Source of the DNA: Panopea generosa
Taxonomy: Eukaryota; Mollusca; Bivalvia; Adapedonta; Hiatellidae
Length of the DNA stretch: 64,000 nt
Assembly (NCBI GenBank): GCA_029582155.1
Contig: CM055909.1
Coordinates: forward strand, 48,610,412 to 48,674,411
Direction: 5' to 3'
Shown here: one piece after another, positions 56,820 through 64,000 of the stretch
How positions within the stretch are numbered: position 1 is the first letter of the stretch
How the letters are laid out: every line of letters starts with the position of its first letter
The notes under the pieces: model-generated
Database searches by the model: none
Seen by the model: the letters and a program-made list of their open reading frames with translations, nothing else
What the model was told of the DNA's origin: nothing
Translations under genes and position numbers: made by a program

Positions 56820-58388
56820 TATACTATTTTACCTTAAAAATGAAGTGGAAAAGGGGCCCATCAATCCTGTAAAGTTTGACAGAAGTTGACAATGTTGAAC
56901 TTAGCCTGGACAAAAACTGCAATGTTGTATGCAGGACTGTACACCCCAATATAAAAAAAACATGAAGAGACCATTTCAGAAGTTACATATCTGAAACCAT
57001 TATTTTACTGTACGTTAAGTAAAAAAGGGGCCAGTGCTCCTGTTAAGTTTGAGAGAAGTCTTGGCCAGTATTTTATAGTTACATGACGAAAGAATGTACA
57101 CACCAAATATCAAAATACATTGCAAAGACCATTTCAGAAGTTATGTATCTGAAACCATTATTTTACTGAAAGTTAAGTAAAAAAAGAGGGCCAAGATGGC
57201 CCTGTATCGCTCACTTGACTGACATTGAGTCACCCAACTTAGAAGATTATATAATACATGAACACGTAAAATTCAAGAAAGACGAGATGGGCAAGTAGTT
57301 AGAATTTTGATTTGTTTTAAAGATGTAACAGATGCATAGAAGAGTTCAAACTTGGTAGAGGTTCACCCATGATAAATGTCAGTGAAATTACATTGAAATC
57401 AGATCAGTAGATTCTGACAAGAAGGCTTTTGAAGTTTTTACTACAGCTACCTATATAGTAAACTAGCACCTCACTGTGGCAGTCATGTTTTTTAACAAAT
57501 CACAATGGCTCGAACAAACTTGGTAAAGGGTCACCCAAGGAACATTTCTGCAAAAATTGTTTTAAAATTGATCTGGTGGTTTTTGACAAGAAGATTTTTT
57601 AAATTTTAACTATAGCTTATATAGTAAACTAACCCCATCCCCTGACGGCCATGTTTTTTGACGAATCACTACGGTTTGCACAAACTTGGTAGGGATTTCT
57701 CCAAGGAACATTTTTGTGAAATTATTTTAAAATCGAGCCAGTAGTTTCTAACAAGAAGATTTTTTAAGTTTATACTATAGCTTATATAGTAAACTAACCC
57801 CACCCGCTGGCCGCCATGTTTTTTGACAAATCAATATGGCTTGAACAAACTTGGTAGAGGGTGACCCAAGGAACATTTTTCTGAAATTATTTTAAAATCG
57901 AGCAAGTAGTTTTTGACAAAAGATTTTTTTAAGTTTTTACTATAGCTCATACAGTAAACTTACCCCACCCTCTGGTCGCCATGTTTTTTTGACGAATCAA
58001 GATGGCTTGAACTAACTTGGTAGAGGGTCACCCAAGGACCGTTTCTGTGAAATTATTATAAAATCGAGCCAGTAGTTTCTAACAAGAAGATTTTTTAAGT
58101 TTTTACTATACCCGGTAGCTTATATAGTAAACTAACCCAAACCTCTGGCTGCCATGTTTTTTTGATAAATCAAGATGGCTTGAACTAACTTGGGAGAGGG
58201 TCACCCAAGGAACATTTCTGTGAAATTATTTTAAAATCGAGACAGTAGTTTTTGACAAGAAGATTTTTTAAGTTTTTACTATAGCTTATATAATAAACTA
58301 ACCCTACCCCCTGGCCACCATGTTTTTTGACGAATCAAGACGACTTGAACAAACTTGGTAGAGGGTCATCCAAGGAACATTTCTGTCA
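56820..58388 (+). mobile_element. Element opening AGAGGGCCAAGATGGCCCT with 165-175 bp tandem units; 3' end lost
   Basis: From 57185 the sequence reads AAAGAGGGCCAAGATGGCCC, then about six units carrying GAACAAACTTGGTAGAGGGT, CACCCAAGGAACATTTCTGT, GAAATTATTTTAAAATCGAG, AAGATTTTTTAAGTTTTTAC and CTGGCCGCCATGTTTTTTGA. Upstream (56820-57180) is a different short duplication: CCATTTCAGAAGTTACATAT and CTGAAACCATTATTTTACTG occur twice. The usual GAGCTAAAAA end is absent; the array stops at 58388 near an inverted SINE-5-like copy. Confidence 0.75.
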
Positions 58389-58439
58389 AATGATAAATAA
58401 TATGTTTGCCGCAAAAAAAATAGCACATTAACACATTAT

Positions 58440-58765
58440 ACTGACACAGGGTTAATTGAGAACCAAGCGCTAGTCTACCGGTATCCAAGAACCTAATATC
58501 TCCCAAATCAGGTCTATCACCAACCAATGAAAAAGCAGGGAATTCTATCCCTGTCCCACAATTCATAGCAAATGAATGCTAACTAAACTGTGACATCACT
58601 CAAACTCTCCCTGAAGCAACTGACCATTCAGCGTGCTCGTTACAACTGCTATTTAACGGACCCAGTCGGGAGAGCTGGGTTCATTCTACAGACTAACCAA
58701 GTGAGGATTAGTTCCTTGTACCGGTTAAGAAGTCTTTGGAATTATCTAGCTGGGGATTAAACCTA
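58440..58765 (-). repeat. SINE-5-like element, minus orientation
   Basis: AGGGAATTCTATCCCTGTCC, CACAATTCATAGCAAATGAA, CAAACTCTCCCTGAAGC and GGGAGAGCTGGGTTCATTCT, AGACTAACC are the complement of blocks at 51.8-52.1 kb, in reverse order. Confidence 0.7.
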
Positions 58766-58820
58766 CATCCTCAGCACTTGAACATTTACTCAAAAACACA
58801 CTGTTTCAAAACGGATATAT

Positions 58821-59088
58821 GTCAGCGCTGGTCTAGTGGTAGAGCATCCCCCAGGCATGCAGAAGGTTGTGGGTTGGATCCCTGGCCAGGTCATACCAAA
58901 GACTTGAAAAATAGTACTAGGAGCTTCCTTGCTTGCTCAGCAATATGAAAATAGTTCTACGGTAGGTCTGACTGGCCCAGTGTCAGTAGTATGTGACTGG
59001 CATGTGACTGGCATGTGGCAGTGCTTACAATACCTTCTAAAGTAGACTAAATTATTAAAAGCAACATTGAACACCATACAACAACAAT
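58821..59088 (+). repeat. SINE-1, plus orientation, internally shortened
   Basis: Head GCTGGTCTAGTGGTAGAGCA, GGTTGTGGGTTGGATCCC; body GTCATACCAAAGACTTGAAA; tail AAAGCAACATTGAACACCAT then ACAAC. The segment around GGTATCATACC is missing. Confidence 0.88.
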
Positions 59089-59180
59089 TCATGACTGAAA
59101 GATTTTCAACTAATGTTTAACACTGAACACCATACAAAAACAACAATTCATGACTGAAAGATTTTCAATTGATGTTTAAC
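59089..59180 (+). repeat. Two-copy local duplication at the SINE-1 tail
   Basis: CAACAATTCATGACTGAAAG and ATTTTCAACTAATGTTTAAC, plus GAACACCATAC, occur twice within about 100 bp just after the SINE tail, consistent with slippage or 3' tail duplication. Confidence 0.75.
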
Positions 59181-59971
59181 AGGTCTAACGCAACACAATA
59201 CAATAAGTCATCTTGAATGTAAGAACGGTTACAATGTACAGATGTAATACAACACTTGCATTCAAAAGAATACCAATGCATTATGGAAAATTGTATTGTT
59301 ACATATAAACAGCTATCAAAGATGGGCAAAATCCATTTTCTAACAATAAAAACCCATCCTGGAAATATCAAGCCTAAAAAAAGTAAATTTAATCTCATTT
59401 AATCAAAAAAATCCAACAGTTACAGTAATTGCAAGCAGAGCTTTATTGGTATAAATGTCATTGGACAATAAAAACGATCAGTGCTGTAATGTTATTTTCG
59501 GAAAGTGAATGAAGTTAATCCTATAACCAGCAATTACAAACATAAATATAACAACCAGACTCCGATTAAGATCGAACACAGTTTTATTTCAGTATCTGCC
59601 ACCAACGCATTAGTTCTGTACACTGGTTTTACCGGTATATATTGGCATTTTCTAATTCAGATAAAATTGATAGAAATGTTTTAGACAGAATAATCGTTCA
59701 AACGTCATTGAAAAAAAAATCAATTCTGAAAAAAGGGGACAAAAAAAGAAGAAAAGTTAACAATGTCCACGCATAATGGTATAACATATAAACAGCAGCC
59801 TGATTTAAAGTGCACCTAATGACATTTTTATGTCCATATAATTCCCACACCAATTGGTTTTTACATCAGTGGTTTTCAATTTGGCATTTATGTCATTCAC
59901 AAATTGCATAGGCTAAGACCTGATACCATCAGTAATTTTTGATACAATGTTCATTAGTCACATTGTTTTTA

Positions 59972-60153
59972 GGCCATAATTGTTAGATTATCATTCCCTA
60001 TCACCCTAACTTTCATGTCATCCCAATCCTTTTTATTTTCATAAAAAAACAAAAAACAATTTTTTTAAAAAAATAATAGGAAAAAAAATCCTCCTTCCCT
60101 CCATTTTTTAATAAAAATTTGGATGATAATCTAGCAATTGATTTATAATGGCC
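59972..60153. mobile_element. PIF/Harbinger-like MITE, family B, copy 4
   Basis: GGCCATAATTGTTAGATTAT to ATTTATAATGGCC, with TTA on both sides (59969-59971 and 60154-60156) and an A/T-rich core. Confidence 0.82.
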
Positions 60154-60213
60154 TTATCAGCTAGAAGCATAAAACACTGTATTTCATAATAAAGATGTAA
60201 CTCTCTGTTTCAA

Positions 60214-60753
60214 AAATAAGTGCATTGGGATAAAGCGCTATAAAAGTCTTAAAAATAAAAATAACTATTATCAAAATAGATAAAAAGCATCTCATTATCA
60301 TTAATAAATATAAACTAAATGGTTTAATATGTCAAATTGACCAAAACGTGACAAAATTGATATGTAAATTGGAGTGTTAAAACTTGAAACGAAATCCCTG
60401 TTCTAAAACTAGGCAGCACTATACTGTTTGACAACCTTCGGATCATCATTTTGACTCTTTTCTTACAGGAAACAATTTTTACTATGTGTGAGCCTGTATA
60501 AACGGATAAAACTGAGATCAAAATGAAATCACACCACTCCTTATTTCGTCACAAGATGTTGCCATTTTAAGCAGGAAATCTATTTTAGTGTAACCTAAGT
60601 TAGGAAGGCCATTTTCAATTTATTATTTTGGCATGTTTAAATAGGTTTCTATTCACAATACAGAGTCAGTGAGTATATATACACATGGTTTATTGGAAAA
60701 AAAAATGTTTTTAGCCAGTATTAAAATTTTGAAAAATCCTGATAATATTCCCT
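60214..60753. mobile_element. TTAA-type MITE (family C), left end degraded
   Basis: Colinear with the complete copy at 48.4 kb: GCTATAAAAGTC, AAGCATCTCATTATCATTAA, GAAATCCCTGTTCTAAAA, GTAACCTAAGTTAGGAAGGC, GTCAGTGAGTATATATACAC and TCCTGATAATATTCCCT, then TTAA. The terminal bases of the left end are not recognisable. Confidence 0.8.
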
Positions 60754-60857
60754 TTAACTTTTATATTATTCATGTGTTGAAGTTATTGACCTGATGTGAG
60801 AATTACTATTGCTCGACCCACTGGCGACGTTGCATTGTTTGTGAAATGCAGTGCTTA

Positions 60858-60960
60858 TTAGACATAGCTTGCCTAAGAAAAATGGAGAACAGGGACCAAT
60901 ATTGATCACTGATTGGATTACACAGCTTGATTGATTAACAGCTCACGTCAGGTCAATTTC
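60858..60960 (+). repeat. Dispersed repeat shared with 19.8 kb
   Basis: AGCTTGCCTAAGAAAAATGG, ACCAATATTGATCACTGATT, GGATTACACAGCTTG and CACGTCAGGTCAATTTC match the segment at 19781-19905. It ends where a SINE-1 copy begins. Confidence 0.6.
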
Positions 60961-60980
60961 AATTTTTATAACAGAGTATA

Positions 60981-61300
60981 GACCGCAGCGTGGTCCAGTG
61001 GTAGAGCATCCACCTCGCATGCAGAAGGTTGTGGGTTCAATCCCCAGCTGGGTCATACCAAAGACTTTAAAAATGGTACTAGAAGCTTCCTGGGTTGACG
61101 CTCAGCATTTAGAGGAGAGTTCTAGGTCTGGTCGGCACGGTGTCAGTATAATGTGACTTGGTGGGGTATCATACCATGTGTCTGCGGCATGATACTCCAG
61201 TGTGACAGCGCTTACAATACTGTCTCAAATAGACACCATCGCGATATGACTGAAAAATTGTTGAAAGTGACGCTAAACACCATTACAACAACAACAACAT
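60981..61300 (+). repeat. SINE-1, full length, plus orientation
   Basis: GACCGCAGCGTGGTCCAGTG (A box), GGGTTCAATCCCCAGCTGGG (B box), AAAGACTTTAAAAATGGTAC, GGAGAGTTCTAGGTCTGGTC, GTATCATACCATGTGTCTGC and GTTGAAAGTGACGCTAAACA, ending (CAA)n. Confidence 0.92.
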
Positions 61301-61811
61301 ATAACATAGTATGGTAAGCGCTAAGCCTGTTAGGCTGGGTATTTCTTGATATATTATTAACGTTTTTGCTAATGCTATAAATTAAGCATGTATTGTAGCT
61401 GTCACTGTAATAAATAAATCAAACTATTCATAATATAGAATATAGCCCTTTCATGAGACAAACCCATGAAAACATCCATGCTAAGTGTCTATTCAACAAA
61501 TGACTTGATGCGGGCTGATCAGCAATCCGGTTTTGTTTCTAATCTGACAATTTCCTTAGACAAGTAAACAGTCAAGTAAATTTAATACTAAATTGTATTT
61601 ACATAGATAAACAATGCCGCATGCTATGCTCGCTCAGAGAGAGATAGTAGCTATCGCGTTAGGTCAGTTGTTTTAATTGAGTAATATAATAGTCAATGAG
61701 TGTATTTCCACACCAACTATCGAGCTTTTCCATAACTAATGAGAGTGTTAGAAACTCCAAATAAATCAATAATAGGCTAAATGTTTTATTCCATTGTTGT
61801 ATTAATATCTG

Positions 61812-62020
61812 CCTTTAAGGACAATATTTACCAAGCTTTATGCATTGTTTACTTATCTCCCTTGTTTTAATTGATGCTGATGGAGATGAAAGCCATTCAA
61901 ATGACACTAAATGACCAACCTACAATCATTAGTATAACGGAGCTATTGACTCGGATTGTTTGATCAACAGTTCACACATAACCGCTGGACAAACTCTATC
62001 AGTTCATTTTAGCATTTAGC
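61812..62020 (+). repeat. Left copy of a diverged 0.2-kb direct duplication
   Basis: GGACAATATTTACCAAGCTT, TATGCATTGTTTAC, CAAATGACACTAAATGACCA, GTTTGATCAACAGTTCACA and CTGGACAAACTCTATC. The same order occurs at 63390-63620. Confidence 0.75.
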
Positions 62021-62064
62021 CTTTCCATGTAAAGGGAATTAGTAAATATGATATGGAAGAAAAT

Positions 62065-62310
62065 ATATTTTTTTAATGGGGTTTAACGCCATTTTCAACA
62101 CATTTCAGGTTATATATGGCATATCCAGCTTTACTGGTGGAGAAAGACCTCAGACTGAGTAGAAGAGTAGAACAACTGTCCTTCCGCAAGTAACTTGAAA
62201 CTTTCTCACATAAAGTTTTTGGAGCGTGCGGGACTTGAACCTATGCCCTTAGCAGTGAGAGATAAGTGATCTTGAGACAGCGCCTTAGACCACTCGGCCA
62301 CGGAGGACCC
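62065..62310 (-). repeat. SINE-2, full length, minus orientation
   Basis: TTTAATGGGGTTTAACGCCA, ACATTTCAGGTTATATATGG, CTTCCGCAAGTAACTTGAAA, GTGCGGGACTTGAACCTATG and CCACTCGGCCACGGAGGACC. A short internal duplication 'gagtagaagagtagaac' is specific to this copy. Confidence 0.92.
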
Positions 62311-62357
62311 TAAATTTTAAAGACAATGTTGAATGATTTTTGTGCGTATGACATTAT

Positions 62358-62580
62358 TTTTTTCAATGGGGTTAATTTAATGCTATTTTCAACATATGAC
62401 AGATTATATAATTATTAACAAAGGAATGCCTCAGAATGATCCACCATAATTCTACAAGTAACTCAGGCAAACTTTCTCACATAAGGTTATTGGACCAAGC
62501 TGGCCACGAACCAATGATCTCTCATTGTTGAGAGGTAGGAGGTCATTGGATGACAGTACCTCAGACTACTATGCCGCAGA
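62358..62580 (-). repeat. SINE-2, degenerate, minus orientation
   Basis: TTTTTCAATGGGGTTAATTT, TTTTCAACATATGACAG, TCTACAAGTAACTCAGGCAA, ACTTTCTCACATAAGGTTAT and CCTCAGACTACTATGCCGCA. Lies only about 50 bp right of a full SINE-2 in the same orientation; clearly older. Confidence 0.8.
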
Positions 62581-63185
62581 CAAACTTTGCACGATACATG
62601 TATATGTTCCCGTCCAATCAACTACAATCTCAAAGAATCTGTCATTTTCATTTCTTATTGAAATGCAATATGTCTATCATCTATTTATCAAGGATGGCAG
62701 ATGTACCCAAACAAACCTATTACTGACTTGTGCCATTGCTGTATTTAAGGTGTTAGCCCACCATCGATTTTTGTTCTTTATTCTATAGTAGATAAAAAAA
62801 GTTTGCACGCTTAATTGTTATTTATTGAAGAACCCAAATGCAAGAAGTGAAACTCTTATTGTTTGTTAACCTCTGCACTACCAAAATATGAAGAGAATCA
62901 TTGGAGTCATGTAGAATATAAGAGATTTTTTTAATATAATCATTGATGACAAAGTGAAAGAAAACATCAAAAAACCTATTCATACGCCAATTTCCAAGCA
63001 TCAGTTTTTTTTCTAAATTCACAATTCACACATGACAATGCTTTCAACATGTTCAAAATACATCAATAATGCTATTCAAAGAAAAAAAAATAGCACTAAA
63101 AATGCATTTTTAAAGAAGAGGAAACAAGGATTCTAATGTAAACCGCCATTATTCGACTACCCCATGGAAGCATTTCTTGTTTCCA

Positions 63186-63345
63186 ATAGAGTTTCCAGTT
63201 ACTTGCGGAAGAACGGTGGTTCTACTCATTCTGAGGTCTTCCTCCACCAGTAAAACTGGATATGCCATATATATATATATATATATATAACCTGACATGT
63301 GTTGAAAATGGCATTAAACCCCATTCAAAAAAGAAAAAAATTGTT
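63186..63345 (+). repeat. SINE-2 3' half, plus orientation
   Basis: GAGTTTCCAGTTACTTGCGG, AAGAACGGTGGTTCTACTCA, GGTCTTCCTCCACCAGTAAA, an expanded (TA)n within GGATATGCCATATATATA, then GTTGAAAATGGCATTAAACC plus A-rich. Confidence 0.88.
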
Positions 63346-63389
63346 TCCAATAATTGTTTCTGCTATGCCTAAATATAATGTCCAGCTCC

Positions 63390-63620
63390 TATCAGGACAA
63401 TATTTACAAAGCTTTATGCATTATTTACATACCATTCTTGTTTTGATGGATGCTGAGGACTGAGAGGAAAATTGTTCAAATGAAACTAAGTGACCAACTT
63501 TTGTTATCTGGATATAATCAGTGGTAATAAAAGAGTCATTGACTTAGAGTGTTTGATCATCAGTAACTGTTCATACAATGTCATAATCACTGGACAAACT
63601 CTGACCATTTTCATTGTCAT
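63390..63620 (+). repeat. Right copy of the diverged 0.2-kb direct duplication
   Basis: GGACAATATTTACAAAGCTT, TATGCATTATTTAC, CAAATGAAACTAAGTGACCA, GTTTGATCATCAGTAACTG and CTGGACAAACTCTGACC, in the same order and orientation as 61812-62020. Confidence 0.75.
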
Positions 63621-63701
63621 TTCGTTAAAGTTAATTATGTATAGCACCACTTTTTCTCTGTTTCTCAACAAACTACTTCTGTTATAGTGCCTGCACAATG
63701 C

Positions 63702-63982
63702 CGTGCCCGGTGAGCTCTGTCGGTAGCATGTCTGACTATCAATCCAGGGGTCATGTGTTTGAATCCCAGACCTGTCAGTCTTTTTGACGATTTATATAAT
63801 TATGACATTGTGTCTTATTGTCATTTGTCTCCTAGCTACCACTGATTAAAGTGGGAAAGAAGTCATGCAGTTATTTGTGGATATCATCATGGGTGTTCTT
63901 GAGTAATGGTTAACCTTCCAGAATCCCAGTAACTGATTGTCTGTTAGACCTCGATGGCATAAATAGGATGCCTTATAATTAA
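63702..63982 (+). repeat. SINE-3, full length, plus orientation
   Basis: The only complete plus copy: a head with CCCGGTGAGCTCTGTCGGTA and CATGTGTTTGAATCCCAGAC (B box); body CATTGTGTCTTATTGTCATT, GATTAAAGTGGGAAAG, GTTAACCTTCCAGAATCCCA and AACTGATTGTCTGTTAGACC; tail TCGATGGCATAAATAGGATG. Confidence 0.88.
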
Positions 63983-64000
63983 GCAAAGAAACAAAAGAAT

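Overview
The window reads as nuclear DNA of an animal, most likely a marine mollusc and probably a bivalve. That is inferred from an intron-containing class A GPCR, AT-rich composition, several tRNA-headed SINE families, abundant short inverted-repeat elements, and dispersed elements that open with AACAAGAG and close with GAGCTAAAAA, a type I associate with mollusc genomes. There is no prokaryotic organisation, and no rRNA or stand-alone tRNA gene was seen. Only one gene is well supported.

Layout. 0.7-2.8 kb, minus strand: a rhodopsin-like GPCR in at least two coding exons (1885-2814 and 723-887) joined by a phase-0 intron at the start of TM7, plus the acceptor of a 5' UTR intron at 2835/2836. 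The uninterrupted frame past 1885 is intronic; the true TM7 with NPIIY lies in the second exon. The receptor has HKY for DRY and Asn at position 3.32, so it is not a canonical amine receptor. 4.6-6.5 kb: 26-bp minisatellite. 9.3-11.4 kb: SINEs and a 73-bp tandem array. 17.7-18.1 kb: eleven 33-bp (11-codon) repeats between splice-like borders, broken by one 31-bp unit. 22.2-23.7 kb: a 1.5-kb terminal-inverted-repeat element with a decayed BED-type zinc finger. 25.5-27.1 kb: a SINE split by a 1.27-kb PIF/Harbinger-like element with TTA target duplication. 29.7-30.2 kb: 52-bp tandem array. 34.5-36.2 kb: AT-rich array split by an unrelated 0.65-kb insert. 40.0-41.1 kb: a dispersed element with internal duplication. 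41.4-45.0 kb: a 3.6-kb 29-bp minisatellite with higher-order structure. 48.0-49.0 kb: a mariner-like MITE invaded by a TTAA element. 52.2-58.8 kb: further dispersed elements with internal tandem units. 60-64 kb: SINEs, MITEs and a diverged 0.2-kb direct duplication.

Apart from the receptor the window is dominated by mobile and tandem DNA. Insertions within insertions allow relative dating. Several short open segments with splice-like edges (13.8, 17.7, 36.7-37.0 and 47.2 kb) and two CpG-richer patches (30.7-31.0 and 39.25-39.35 kb) are the best places to look for missed exons or promoters; none is proven. Long frames in the 26-bp and 29-bp arrays are artefacts of stop-free repeat units.
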